The notes: generated by a model from the letters alone, not told the origin. 41,112 nucleotides of DNA from a virus (IMGVR_UViG_3300025131_000104:1-41112), one strand, 5' to 3'; shown: positions 29,479 to 38,434, numbered from the stretch's first letter. Made by a program: numbers and translations.

Positions 29479-30648
29479 ATGGCACAAGCAACATTAATTA
29501 ATCCTGATACAGGAGAAAGAGTAGCAGTTCAGACTGGCACTCAACAAGCCCAAAATTATTTTGGTCAGGGTTATGTTTTAGAAACAAGTTACAATCAAGC
29601 TACTGGACAAAGTACGTGGGATACTACACCAGCAGGTGGTGGTGCACCAACAACTGGTGGTTACCAAGCTCCACCTCCAAGTGTACAACAACAATTAGAT
29701 GCTTATACAGCTAGTCAACCATCAAGTGGTTTCCAACAATTTGGAACAGATTTTCAGGAGATGTGGGCTGCTCAGCAAGCTGCTTTAGAACAGGCAAGAC
29801 AAGCTACAATAGGTGGGTTAGAATCACAAGAAGCTGAAGCTGTAAGAAGAACAAGAGATGTCGGTGGTAGACAAGCAGGAAGTATGCGTAGATTACTTGG
29901 TAGAGCAGGTGGTTTTACTACTACTGCTGGTGCTCAAGCTATGGAAGCTCAAAATTCTCGTTTAGAGGAAGAAGTATCTAGACTTGGTATGGCTAAGTCA
30001 GATGCTATTGCTCAAGCTAATGCAGCTTTTGCACAGGGAAATGCAGATTTAGCTGGTAAAGCTTTTAATACTATGTTTCAAATAACATCTGCTATAGAAT
30101 CACAACAACAACAAATGATTACTAATTTTCTTAAAATGCAACAGGAACAAAGAGCACAAAGAATGTATGATCCTAGCGATTTACTAGATATTGCTCAAAC
30201 TTTAGCAGTTGGACAAACACAAATAATAACTGATCCAGGTACAGGAGAAGAATTTACAGTTCAAGGAATAGGTAGTAATGATGCTACAATAAAAGCAATT
30301 GCTTCTTATGATGCTGCTGGTAATTTAACTATTAGTGCATATCGTATGTCAGCTACAGGTTTAGAGCTTATTGATCAAATAGATGCTGGACAAGTAGGAA
30401 AACCTGGTCCTTCTGGTGGAGGAGTTATGCCAAATATAACAGTAATAACTGATCCAACTACTGGAATACCAACATTTATACAGACAACTAATAGAGCTGA
30501 TGGAACTATTCTTTACACAGATTTGCAAACTGGAGACGAAGTTGATCCAGCAGATGTAACAATAGATCCACCACCCCCTGAAGATCCTTTTGATGTCTTT
30601 ATTAATGATATAATGAGTGATTTAAATCTGGGTTTTGACTTAGAATAA
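29479..30648 (+). CDS. putative internal virion / ejection protein
   Basis: 389 residues. The N-terminus has a 'GYVLETSYNQATGQSTWD' strand and a Pro/Gly/Gln linker. The middle (about 95-235) is long helix with many Ala, Gln and Glu (AQQAALEQARQATIGGL, 'AIAQANAAFAQGNADLAGKA'), the pattern of ejection proteins gp15/gp16-like or tail assembly factors. The C-terminus is a beta-rich domain with 'ITDPGTGEEFTVQGIG' and a 'PPPPEDPFD' tail. Role inferred. Confidence 0.6.
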   Translation: MAQATLINPDTGERVAVQTGTQQAQNYFGQGYVLETSYNQATGQSTWDTTPAGGGAPTTGGYQAPPPSVQQQLDAYTASQPSSGFQQFGTDFQEMWAAQQAALEQARQATIGGLESQEAEAVRRTRDVGGRQAGSMRRLLGRAGGFTTTAGAQAMEAQNSRLEEEVSRLGMAKSDAIAQANAAFAQGNADLAGKAFNTMFQITSAIESQQQQMITNFLKMQQEQRAQRMYDPSDLLDIAQTLAVGQTQIITDPGTGEEFTVQGIGSNDATIKAIASYDAAGNLTISAYRMSATGLELIDQIDAGQVGKPGPSGGGVMPNITVITDPTTGIPTFIQTTNRADGTILYTDLQTGDEVDPADVTIDPPPPEDPFDVFINDIMSDLNLGFDLE

Positions 30649-30661
30649 ATAAAAAAATAAT

Positions 30662-33600
30662 ATGGCTTTTTTTAGTGACATAGGTAAATCTTTTGCGAGA
30701 ATTGTATTGCCAAAATCTTGGGAATATAGATTAGGTATTACCCAAAGACCTATGGAATTTCCCATAGGAGAAGGAGAAGCAGACGAAGAAAGAGCACAAA
30801 GAACATTACTTGGTATAAAAGAAGAAGATCTAAAAGGTGTACAACCACTAACTAAAAGACCTTCTTTTAGTGCTGAATTTAGAGATGAAGCAGCAGAGAG
30901 AGTAAAACTTGAAATACAGAGTGGTACTTTTGATAAAGAAAAAATAAAAAATAGTCTAAAATCACTTGCTAAACAAAAAGTTAATGAAGCAATATTAAAG
31001 AAAAGATTTGATGAAGGAAAAGATTTATGGACTTTTGAAACGGTAAAAGGGAGACCAGCTGAATATGCAAAAGATGTTTTTGATAAAGATTGGGGAAGAA
31101 ATGCAAAGGAAATTGTACAAGGAATAGGAGTATTGCTTGGAATGGGTAGTAGACGTGCTTGGGAGAAATTAAAACATCCAATTAAAACTACAAAACAAGA
31201 AATAGAATTTGCTAAAAATATAGCCACATCTCCAGAATATCGTGAAGAAATTTATGAGAAATATATTGATCCAATAGTAGAAGAATATAAGGAATATCGT
31301 CATCCTTTTCAAAAATTAGCAGAAGATCCATTAGATGTTTTTTTAGATGCTACAGCAATCGCAAGTTTAGGAGGAATGGCAGGTATTAAACCCCTTGAAA
31401 AAGCATCAAAAGTTTTAAGTATTAAGAATGTATCTAATACTACAAAGAATATTATTAAAAAAGTAATACCTGACGGAGAAAATTTAATTAAAAATATAGA
31501 AGTAGCAAAAGGAACAAGAAAATTATTACAAAAAGAAGCTGTAGCACATTTATCTTCTAGAGCTAGAATTATAAATGAGATAAATAGCACTATAAATAAA
31601 TTATCAAAAGAAGAAGCTGCAATACTTCCAAGAATTGTAGAAGGTTTTAGTAAACCACCACCAGGTACTACTAATGAATTTCAGAGAGCAGTAGGATTAA
31701 TCCGTTCTTTAGCTGCAGATCAAGAAAAGTTTGGATATAAAGTTGGATCACTTACTCCAGAAGTTGTACAAAGACGTAAGTTTCAACCATTAGCAAAATT
31801 TTTAGAGAGTGAAAAAAAATTTGAATTTCCTGCTAAAGGGGTAAAAACTTTAGATGTTAAAATACCAACTAAAAATTATGGGAAAATCAGAGATGTTATT
31901 CTAGACAAGCCATCAAAAGATCCCTTTTCAGAAAGTATAATTTTTAGTAAAGTAAAATCAGCTCCAATAGATTCGTTTACAAATAAACAATTTAATAGAA
32001 AGTTTGTTGATAAAATACTTAATGATATTAGGGCTGGTAAACAGATAGAACCCATTATTGTTGATGGTACTAGAATTGTAGATGGAAATCATACTGCTAC
32101 TGCATTAAAAGAGCTTGGTTTTGATGATATGCCAGTGGTTTTTATGGATGATTATTTAGCTTCTAAAGCATCTCTTATTTCATCAAAATATAATAATTTT
32201 GTTGGGGGTAAAACAATCAAAGGTGAAAAAGCTATTCCTTGGGAAAAATTAACTGGTGATAATTTAAGAAGAGGTATTGAATCTATTAAAACTTTTTTTC
32301 CTGATGCAGATCCTATTTATATGCGTCATTTTTTTGAAGATACACCTGCAAACTTTAGTAAGTTCTTTTTAAATACTCAACCTGTTAGATCATTTAAACC
32401 TGGATTTTTAAAAAAATCTTATGGAGTAGAAGGATATATAGGAGCAGGATTAAAAACAACAAAAAAAGAATTAAAAGATATTTTAACTAGACAAAGTGTA
32501 GAAAATTTAAAATGGCAACGTAATATAGATTTAATTAATAAGGTGAAAGAAAGTCCATATGTTAAACCATTAAAAGCAGGAGAACAATTATTACCAGGAT
32601 ATAAAGTATTTGCTCCAGATGGTCTTCTAAGATTTTATCGTGGAACAATAAATTTAACTGATACATTAAAAAAGAATATTAATGTAGGGGAAGATGTTTT
32701 TGAAGTTTTTACTGAGTCAATTAAAAAAGCATTTCCAGATTTATCATTAGATGAAATAAAAAAATCATATTTAGGTGTAACAAAATCAAAAGTATATCAA
32801 GTTCCTGACGCAATGGCTAATCAACTTTCAAAAATAACTAAAAGTGGTAATAGTTTTGTTAAATTATTTTGGGATAAACCGATTGATGCATTTAGATTTG
32901 CTGCCTTAGGTCTTATGCCTCGATGGAATGTTAATAATATTGTTGGTAATACTATATTTAGTATTATGACTGGTGATATTTTCACTCCTAAATTATTTAT
33001 ACAATCTCAGAGAGCTAGAAAACAAGGGTTATTACCTGATGAATTATTTGGTGGTCTTCATCAAGTAGAAAGAACAACAAGTGGTAAGTTAGGTCCAGCA
33101 GCAGAAATTCCCTTAGTTAAATCATCTATTGCACTTCATGATAAATTATTAAATACAAAAGTAATTGGTCCGATTGTTAAAAATATAGAAAAAGCAGTTA
33201 ACTGGTCAGTATTTAAACCTCTTCAAAAGATAGGTAATTGGTCTTTTAAAGCTAATCAATATATTGATGAATTATTTAAAGGTGTTGGATATATTAGTGC
33301 AGGACTTAAAGCTGATAGAAAAAGTTTTATGCAAAGGAGTATTGCTAGTTTTGAGGATGTTGAAAAAATGTTAAAGAAAACAGGTAAAAATGCTGCTAAA
33401 GTAGACGAGTTAGTAGAAGGGGTACATAAATGGTATTATCATGGATTAAATTTGACAGATGTTGAAAGACGTGTGGTAAGAAAAATTATTCCTTTTTATT
33501 CTTGGATGAGATGGATTACAGAATATTCCTACAGAGTAGCTACTGAAGCACCTGTACGAGCAAATATTATTAAAAATTCTGCTCGTAGTTATTATATGAT

Positions 33601-34381
33601 GACTGGTCAAAATGAATTACCTTCATGGTTAAGAGGTGCTGTACCATTAGGAAATGATGAAGATGGTACAGTTTATTATTTAAAAACAACAGGAATGAAT
33701 CCTTTTGATACTATAACCGATTTAATGAGTGAAGGAGTTGCTGGATTAGCATTACAAAGTTCTGCACCAGGAATCAAAACATTCGTAGAACGAGCAACGG
33801 GAAAAGAAATATTTTTAGGTAGACAATTTACAAAAGAAGGTATAATTCAATCATTTAGTGGTCAACTATATAAGGTAGATCCCGAAACAGGAAAAGCTGA
33901 AGTTGTAGAAGAAACAATAAAACCAAAATTAATGGAACATCTTTTAAGAAATTATGTTCCACAGTATCTTTTAATGGAAACAATATTAACGGGTGGTCGT
34001 CAAAGATATACAGCCGAAGGACTAGATACTATTTTATCTGATTTATTTAAAGAAGAGAAAGATAGAAAAGCTATTATTAAAGATGTTATCACTCATCAAG
34101 GAGTTGAGAAAAAGAAATTTTGGAATGAAATAGGTAAAGCACTTGGTATAAATATACAAGAAACAGAACCCGAACAAATATTAGGAAGTGAAAAAGCAGT
34201 AGAAAGAGCTACTACACAAGCTTTATATAGAGAATTACCTTTATTAAATCCTCGTTTTAAATTAATGGTACGAGAAAGAATGGCACAAGAAATAGCAGAA
34301 GGAACTCCTAAAGAAGAAATAAAAGCTAAACTTGAACAGTGGCTTCTAATTAATGCTGAAGAACTTAAAAAATTAAAATAA
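30662..34381 (+). CDS. large polyvalent-type virion protein with ParB-like and helical domains
   Basis: 1239 residues, the longest protein here. About residues 440-500 (LNDIRAGKQIEPIIVDGTRI, 'VDGNHTATALKELGFDDM') form a ParB/sulfiredoxin-like fold with the GNHT segment. Residues about 740-770 have 'FAALGLMPRWNVNNIVGN' and about 945 'IPFYSWMRWITEY', both typical of the 'large polyvalent protein' group found in phages and conjugative elements. The rest is helical. Such proteins are thought to be injected with DNA. This gene ends the rightward block, the usual place for the ejection or internal core protein. Confidence 0.75.
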   Translation: MAFFSDIGKSFARIVLPKSWEYRLGITQRPMEFPIGEGEADEERAQRTLLGIKEEDLKGVQPLTKRPSFSAEFRDEAAERVKLEIQSGTFDKEKIKNSLKSLAKQKVNEAILKKRFDEGKDLWTFETVKGRPAEYAKDVFDKDWGRNAKEIVQGIGVLLGMGSRRAWEKLKHPIKTTKQEIEFAKNIATSPEYREEIYEKYIDPIVEEYKEYRHPFQKLAEDPLDVFLDATAIASLGGMAGIKPLEKASKVLSIKNVSNTTKNIIKKVIPDGENLIKNIEVAKGTRKLLQKEAVAHLSSRARIINEINSTINKLSKEEAAILPRIVEGFSKPPPGTTNEFQRAVGLIRSLAADQEKFGYKVGSLTPEVVQRRKFQPLAKFLESEKKFEFPAKGVKTLDVKIPTKNYGKIRDVILDKPSKDPFSESIIFSKVKSAPIDSFTNKQFNRKFVDKILNDIRAGKQIEPIIVDGTRIVDGNHTATALKELGFDDMPVVFMDDYLASKASLISSKYNNFVGGKTIKGEKAIPWEKLTGDNLRRGIESIKTFFPDADPIYMRHFFEDTPANFSKFFLNTQPVRSFKPGFLKKSYGVEGYIGAGLKTTKKELKDILTRQSVENLKWQRNIDLINKVKESPYVKPLKAGEQLLPGYKVFAPDGLLRFYRGTINLTDTLKKNINVGEDVFEVFTESIKKAFPDLSLDEIKKSYLGVTKSKVYQVPDAMANQLSKITKSGNSFVKLFWDKPIDAFRFAALGLMPRWNVNNIVGNTIFSIMTGDIFTPKLFIQSQRARKQGLLPDELFGGLHQVERTTSGKLGPAAEIPLVKSSIALHDKLLNTKVIGPIVKNIEKAVNWSVFKPLQKIGNWSFKANQYIDELFKGVGYISAGLKADRKSFMQRSIASFEDVEKMLKKTGKNAAKVDELVEGVHKWYYHGLNLTDVERRVVRKIIPFYSWMRWITEYSYRVATEAPVRANIIKNSARSYYMMTGQNELPSWLRGAVPLGNDEDGTVYYLKTTGMNPFDTITDLMSEGVAGLALQSSAPGIKTFVERATGKEIFLGRQFTKEGIIQSFSGQLYKVDPETGKAEVVEETIKPKLMEHLLRNYVPQYLLMETILTGGRQRYTAEGLDTILSDLFKEEKDRKAIIKDVITHQGVEKKKFWNEIGKALGINIQETEPEQILGSEKAVERATTQALYRELPLLNPRFKLMVRERMAQEIAEGTPKEEIKAKLEQWLLINAEELKKLK

Positions 34382-34386
34382 TTTTA

Positions 34387-34830
34387 TTAGTCTTTTTTGA
34401 TATATTTAAGCAGCTGATTAACAGCTGTTTTTACATTATTTAATTTGTAAGAAAGTTCTCTATCATCTTTAATCTCCTCTGTGTGGCTTATATTTGCGTT
34501 CTGACGAGTTATCTCAAATAAATCGTACAAAGAAAGCACAATGTAGGGTTCAGGATTTATATCAGGAGACTTAGGATGTTTAAATACTAACATGGATATG
34601 TTAGCGTCATTGTCTTGTCTCTTCATTTGTTCTATCCAATCTACTATTACTAGATTCTTATGGTTCTTTGCTTCAAGAACCCAGTTAAGTTGAGGACATC
34701 TTATGTCTGCCTTCTCTAGTCCTGCTCCAGAACCAAATACTCTGTAAGTTTTCTCATCTAATTCTTTAAGTTCTTCTACTATAAACCTTTCGAACTTAGC
34801 TCCTTTAACTTTTCTGGTTACATTTTTCAT
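34387..34830 (-). CDS. PD-(D/E)xK nuclease, Holliday-junction-resolvase-like
   Basis: 147 residues. GAKFERFIVEELKE (Glu14), then 'GLEKADIRC' (Asp42) and 'WVLEAKNHK' (Glu53-x-Lys55) make the PD-(D/E)xK site of archaeal Hjc-type resolvases. It would cut branched replication or recombination DNA, possibly before packaging. It is the last leftward gene, 5 bases from the end of the converging virion block, so the two transcripts face each other. Confidence 0.82.
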   Translation of the reverse strand: MKNVTRKVKGAKFERFIVEELKELDEKTYRVFGSGAGLEKADIRCPQLNWVLEAKNHKNLVIVDWIEQMKRQDNDANISMLVFKHPKSPDINPEPYIVLSLYDLFEITRQNANISHTEEIKDDRELSYKLNNVKTAVNQLLKYIKKD

Positions 34831-34832
34831 AA

Positions 34833-35120
34833 TTAATATTGATTATAAGCTTCTGTGTTAAGTACATCAATGTAAGTTTTGATAGCTGTCATTTTTAATT
34901 CTTTACTTCTCATGGAAAGTTTTATTTTTATTTCTTCTATTCCTTCGTCTGTTGCTTCCCATTTTCTATCTGCTTCTGCTGCTGATTTACTTTCCTCTCT
35001 TAGATTTTGCCAGGTCTTTGCTTTTACTTCTTTTAATTTAACAAGTCTTTCACCTAACTTTGCATGTTGGTAAGCAAGATCTAATCTTTCTTGAGCTAAT
35101 TCTCTAGGTGTTTTAGTCAT
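34833..35120 (-). CDS. 95-residue helical protein, unknown
   Basis: Charged helix throughout: 'RLDLAYQHAKLGERLVKLKE', then 'LREESKSAAEADRKWEA' and 'KLSMRSKELKMTAIKTYID'. It overlaps the end of the HU-like gene by 8 bases and lies 2 bases before the nuclease gene. Similar helical proteins sit beside phage recombination genes; no function known. Confidence 0.65.
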   Translation of the reverse strand: MTKTPRELAQERLDLAYQHAKLGERLVKLKEVKAKTWQNLREESKSAAEADRKWEATDEGIEEIKIKLSMRSKELKMTAIKTYIDVLNTEAYNQY

Positions 35121-35391
35121 TTATTTTTCGTCTTAATGTTATAGAAGATTTAAACTTTAGATGTTTCATCGGAGGTAATATTGTTCCATCTAAATTAGAT
35201 TTTCTACCTTTATTTTCTTGTATAAAAAAATCACCAAATTCATGTAAGTGAAGTCTTAAACCATCTGATGAAATATCTACTGCATAAAATTTGAATCTAT
35301 CTATAACATCTTCTACTTGTTTAAGTGTGCAACCTAAATCTGCTGCTATCATGTGTATTAGTTCTGGTTCGTTTATTTTAATTTGTTTCAT
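35113..35391 (-). CDS. HU/IHF-like DNA-binding protein
   Basis: 92 residues, the normal length. 'ELIHMIAADLGCTLKQVEDVI' is the HU N-terminal helix pair, 'RLHLHEFGDFFIQENKGRKS' is the strand leading into the DNA-binding arm, and 'HLKFKSSITLRRKIND' is the C-terminal helix. The arm is shortened and lacks the usual Pro-rich tip. It overlaps the FG-GAP gene by ATGA and has a TTAGGAGA site inside that gene, so the two are coupled. Confidence 0.8.
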   Translation of the reverse strand: MKQIKINEPELIHMIAADLGCTLKQVEDVIDRFKFYAVDISSDGLRLHLHEFGDFFIQENKGRKSNLDGTILPPMKHLKFKSSITLRRKIND

Positions 35392-36911
35392 TCTCCTAAT
35401 ATTAAATATACTTGTCCTGAGTCTGCACCTGCTTCTTCATTTTCTCTGGCTCCTACAATAAAATCTTTATGCCCATCACCATTCACATCACCTACACCTG
35501 CTACTACTGCACCACTATTATCAATTTCATTTTCTCCTAAGTAAGATAAGTCTGCGTTAGCTAAGTTTATATCGTTTGTCCAACCTGTGTTTCTTCCTAA
35601 AATCAAATAGGTTTTTCCTTTACTCTTTATCTCATTCACATCTGTACCACCATAACCTGCTGAACCAATAACGAAATCATCAAAGCCGTCATCATTAAAA
35701 TCACCTATACCTGAAAGATTGGCACGGCATTCATACATGTCTTTAATATTTTCTCCTATGTAAGAAGCATCTGAATTACTCAGACTTAAGTTATTACTCC
35801 AACTATTTTCTTTACCTAAAATAATATAAACTTTTCCTGTTGAACTGTTATGATAATCGCTGGCTAAAATAAAATCATTATAGTTGTCATTATTAATATC
35901 TCCAGCACCATCTAAACAAAAGCCACTCATGTCTCCACTATTTTCTCCCACAAAAGATGCGTCTGCTGTTGATAAATTAACATCCATTTGCCAACCACTT
36001 TCTTTTCCAAAAATTAAATAAGTTTTACCACTGTATCCTGAGTAACCATACGCATTAATTATGAAGTCAGATATGTTATCTCCGTTAACATCTTTTACTC
36101 CAGCTACTGAAGCTCCGCTCTGATCCCCACTATTCTCACCGATGAAAGATGCATCAGCTGTGCTAAGATTAGTATTTAAAGACCAACCAGTTGCTTTACC
36201 AAAAAATATATAAGTCTGACCAGAGTCAGCTCCCCCCTCATCACTCCCATAAGCACCAATAGCAAAGTCATCAAGGGAGTCATTATTAATATCTCCTATT
36301 CCATCTATGTTTGAATATTCCCAATCAGTTTGATTTGAATCTTCTTCCCAAATAAAAGAGGCATCAGCATTAGAAAGACTCACATTGTTTTGCCATCCAT
36401 CAGCTTTGCCTAAAATTAAATAAGCTTTTGCTTCTTGTTCTACCCATCCCCAACCACCAATAATAAAATCATCGTAACCATCTCCATTTATATCATCTAC
36501 TCCAGCTAAAGAATAACCCATAAGATCTAAGTTATCTTCTCCGATAAAGGATGCGTCTGCTCCTAAAAGATTAGTATCCATACTCCAACCATCTGCTTTT
36601 CCAAATATAATGTATACCTTACCAACATAATCGTCATTACTATCTTGATAGTGTGTAGCTCCCATTGCAAAATCTTCTAAGTTATCTCCATTAATATCTC
36701 CTATACCTGTAATGGAATGACCTAGCTTTGCTCCTGGATCTGCTAAGAAAGAAGCATCACTGTTAGCTAATTCTTTTTCTAAAGTAGCTGATCTAGTAAA
36801 AGGTTTAGGTGGTGGTTTAATGTTTAAGGAATGAATATGTTTACCAAAAGCAAAACTACCCTGAGGAATAAGAAAGATTAATAACATTAAAATCGTATTT
36901 ATTTTTTTCAT
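35388..36911 (-). CDS. secreted FG-GAP (integrin-alpha-like) beta-propeller protein
   Basis: 507 residues. A signal peptide (MKKINTILMLLIFLIPQGSFA, cleavage after GSFA) is followed by about seven units of the form 'G-(D)-(D)-INGDGYDDFIIGG', then 'KVYIIFGKADGW' and 'NADASFIGE'. The Dx(N/D)xDG loops should bind calcium, and each unit forms a blade as in integrin alpha. No membrane anchor is seen at the C-terminus, so it should be released or held by the wall. A secreted propeller in a phage early block is unusual: superinfection exclusion or adhesion are possible. It lies in the same direction as, and is coupled to, HU-like and nuclease genes. Confidence 0.88.
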   Translation of the reverse strand: MKKINTILMLLIFLIPQGSFAFGKHIHSLNIKPPPKPFTRSATLEKELANSDASFLADPGAKLGHSITGIGDINGDNLEDFAMGATHYQDSNDDYVGKVYIIFGKADGWSMDTNLLGADASFIGEDNLDLMGYSLAGVDDINGDGYDDFIIGGWGWVEQEAKAYLILGKADGWQNNVSLSNADASFIWEEDSNQTDWEYSNIDGIGDINNDSLDDFAIGAYGSDEGGADSGQTYIFFGKATGWSLNTNLSTADASFIGENSGDQSGASVAGVKDVNGDNISDFIINAYGYSGYSGKTYLIFGKESGWQMDVNLSTADASFVGENSGDMSGFCLDGAGDINNDNYNDFILASDYHNSSTGKVYIILGKENSWSNNLSLSNSDASYIGENIKDMYECRANLSGIGDFNDDGFDDFVIGSAGYGGTDVNEIKSKGKTYLILGRNTGWTNDINLANADLSYLGENEIDNSGAVVAGVGDVNGDGHKDFIVGARENEEAGADSGQVYLILGE

Positions 36912-36924
36912 ATATTTTTGTTTA

Positions 36925-36997
36925 ATCTCTTATAAGCACCTCAACTATACGAAAGGAACTTTGTGTAAGTAACACCGCTGAGATGCTTGTAAGAGAT
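36925..36997 (-). promoter_or_regulatory. 19-bp stem-loop in the leader of the FG-GAP gene
   Basis: Arms at 36925-36943 and 36979-36997 pair over 19 positions with one mismatch and one G-U, with a 35-base loop. It ends 13 bases before the start codon at 36911. A smaller GGCG/CGCC hairpin lies upstream at about 36997-37019. Such a structured leader could control translation or protect the mRNA. Confidence 0.65.
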
Positions 36998-37033
36998 GGC
37001 GAACCCATGCATTCACCGCCTCTTAATTACCGA

Positions 37034-37042
37034 ATTATACCA
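37034..37042 (-). promoter_or_regulatory. extended -10 promoter for the FG-GAP gene
   Basis: On the minus strand TGG directly precedes TATAAT, an extended -10 element; no good -35 is visible at 16-18 bases. It would start a leader of about 110 bases that carries the hairpins before the FG-GAP gene. Confidence 0.45.
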
Positions 37043-37088
37043 GTTATCTTGCCCATTAATTTTCTTAATGTTTTCTGATAAACACGTA

Positions 37089-37334
37089 CTACTCAGTAAC
37101 TTTTTTCTTTTCCATGTATTTTTTAATTGCTTTACTTTGTATTACTTTCCATCTTTCGGGATGTTTCTCTCTCCATTCATAGGAAAGTCTTTTTATATTT
37201 TCTCTATAGTCAGGTTTAGTTTTCCATCTATTTCTGCCATAACAAATATTACACATTCCAAAAGCATAATGTTTATTCTCTGTCGTTTTACATTTCAGAC
37301 ATTTTTTATATTTTTTTGACCATTGTTTTTTCAT
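37089..37334 (-). CDS. 81-residue zinc-finger protein, HNH-associated type
   Basis: CLKCKT near residue 12 and CNICYGRNRWKTKPDYREN at about 27 give a Cys4 finger, followed by a very basic helix rich in Arg and Lys. This is the N-terminal half of many small phage HNH proteins, without the nuclease part. The next gene upstream (37339-37773) has both halves. It may be a split or shortened relative. No Shine-Dalgarno. Confidence 0.6.
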   Translation of the reverse strand: MKKQWSKKYKKCLKCKTTENKHYAFGMCNICYGRNRWKTKPDYRENIKRLSYEWREKHPERWKVIQSKAIKKYMEKKKVTE

Positions 37335-37338
37335 AATT

Positions 37339-37773
37339 CTACTTAAAAGGATTATTCTCTTTGTAATTAATGTGCTGTTGGAGATGATGTTTCTTACATA
37401 ACCAGATAATATCTAAATGTTTTCTATAATCTGTGTGGTGTGCTTCTACCTCTTTGTCTCCACATGTCTCACATGCTTCTTTAATTAATTTTCCACTTCT
37501 TAAATACCTATTAACTTTCATTCTTGCTTTCTGTTTACCAGGAAATTTTAGATTTGATTTTCTTTTGTACTCTCTTAATTGTAATTTTCTTCTTAATTTT
37601 TGTGTTCGATCCTTTTCATATTCTAGTATCTGTTTTCTTTTCTTATAATATCTTCTTTTAACATCTTTTCTGGTACAAAGTTTACATTTACCAAGACGCT
37701 TGTCTTTCATTTCATGATGCCAATAAAATTTAGATAAAGGTTTTTTTATTTTACATTTGAAGCATCTTTTCAT
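37339..37773 (-). CDS. HNH endonuclease with N-terminal zinc finger
   Basis: 144 residues. CFKCKIKKPLSKFYWHH and CKLCTRKD form an N-terminal Cys4 finger, followed by a Lys/Arg-rich helix. The C-terminal HNH domain has ACETCGDKEVEAHHTDYRKH and CKKHHLQQH, giving the His-His pair and metal Cys ligands. Enzymes of this shape nick DNA, often as homing enzymes. It sits 5 bases after the SSB-like gene, so it may be part of a replication unit or a free-standing mobile gene. Confidence 0.82.
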   Translation of the reverse strand: MKRCFKCKIKKPLSKFYWHHEMKDKRLGKCKLCTRKDVKRRYYKKRKQILEYEKDRTQKLRRKLQLREYKRKSNLKFPGKQKARMKVNRYLRSGKLIKEACETCGDKEVEAHHTDYRKHLDIIWLCKKHHLQQHINYKENNPFK

Positions 37774-37778
37774 ACTAA

Positions 37779-38171
37779 TTAAAAAGGTATATCCTCTACA
37801 TTAACTTCTTTTATCTCAGCTTCTGGTGTCTTCTCAACTCCTTGAAAAGGATTTGGAGGAGTTTCAGGTGCAGGATCATCAAAGAAAGCTACATATCTTT
37901 TGTCAAACTTAATGGTTTTACCTTGTCTATTTTCAAAAGATGAGGGTATCTCATTAAATCCTACAAGATATTCTTTATTAAGTTGTACTTTACCAGCTTC
38001 AAAAGCTAAATATGCTTTAGTCTTATTTCCATCCTTCTTAGTGTCATAAAACATATACTTCACACCATGTTGATCTTTTAATTTTACTTGAGTAAATTTT
38101 TTTCCTTCCTTATTAGTAAATTCTTGTACTCCTAGTTCAGTTATTTTTATATTTTTTGTTTGTAATTCCAT
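37779..38171 (-). CDS. ssb: single-stranded DNA-binding protein, phage type
   Basis: 130 residues. Beta-rich N-terminal part (TNKEGKKFTQVKLKDQHGVK) compatible with an OB fold, and a Pro/Glu tail that ends VNVEDIPF, almost the same as the bacterial SSB C-terminus (DDDIPF) that recruits replication and repair proteins. The sequence between is not close to any SSB I know, so the call rests mainly on the tail, size and neighbours. Confidence 0.72.
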   Translation of the reverse strand: MELQTKNIKITELGVQEFTNKEGKKFTQVKLKDQHGVKYMFYDTKKDGNKTKAYLAFEAGKVQLNKEYLVGFNEIPSSFENRQGKTIKFDKRYVAFFDDPAPETPPNPFQGVEKTPEAEIKEVNVEDIPF

Positions 38172-38175
38172 ATTT

Positions 38176-38352
38176 TTAATATTTTAATATTGCTTCTTCA
38201 AAGATAACTTCAATGTCATCTTGATATTTTTTAATGTCTATATTAAAATCTCTACGCTTTTTAAATTGATACCATTTCAATTTATTTTTCGCATTGATAA
38301 GGTCATCACGGTAAGTATAAAGATTTATTAATGTTTTTGTTTTTTCTTTCAT
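38176..38352 (-). CDS. 58-residue basic helical protein, unknown
   Basis: Starts MKEKTKTLINLYTYRDDLIN; charged helices follow (KLKWYQFKKRRDFNI). It lies 4 bases before the SSB-like gene, in the leftward replication run. The start is TATAAATTATG with no Shine-Dalgarno. Leader structures lie 39-82 bases before it. Confidence 0.55.
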   Translation of the reverse strand: MKEKTKTLINLYTYRDDLINAKNKLKWYQFKKRRDFNIDIKKYQDDIEVIFEEAILKY

Positions 38353-38390
38353 AATTTATATATTTAATAAATAAATAGTTTCTAATTTGC

Positions 38391-38434
38391 TCTCTATGGT
38401 GTCTATTTGCCCTTCTAAGCGATTTATATAGAGA
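38391..38434 (-). promoter_or_regulatory. 7-bp stem-loops with competing partners
   Basis: TCTCTAT (38391-38397) pairs with ATAGAGA (38428-38434) around a 30-base loop; part of the same region (AGAGAAA, 38430-38436) can pair instead with TTTCTCT (38452-38458), which overlaps the stop of the upstream gene. It lies 38 bases upstream of the 58-residue gene. Confidence 0.4.

Noticed and set aside
30640-31227. Long open frame on the minus strand inside the 1239-residue gene
   Set aside because: It is antisense to a clearly coding plus-strand gene, has shadow-type composition (Ser, Phe, Leu rich) and no start signal. The same holds for the antisense frames at 3948-4196, 13062-13415, 15115-15438, 36996-37319 and others.
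35388-36911. Regularly spaced repeats that might suggest a CRISPR array
   Set aside because: The repeats are degenerate, in frame and encode FG-GAP blades; there are no constant repeats with unique spacers.
36912-37088. Possible tRNA or known riboswitch before the FG-GAP gene (a GGTTCG-like stretch)
   Set aside because: No cloverleaf or CCA-side stem could be built on either strand, and no known riboswitch motif was recognised; kept only as a structured leader.
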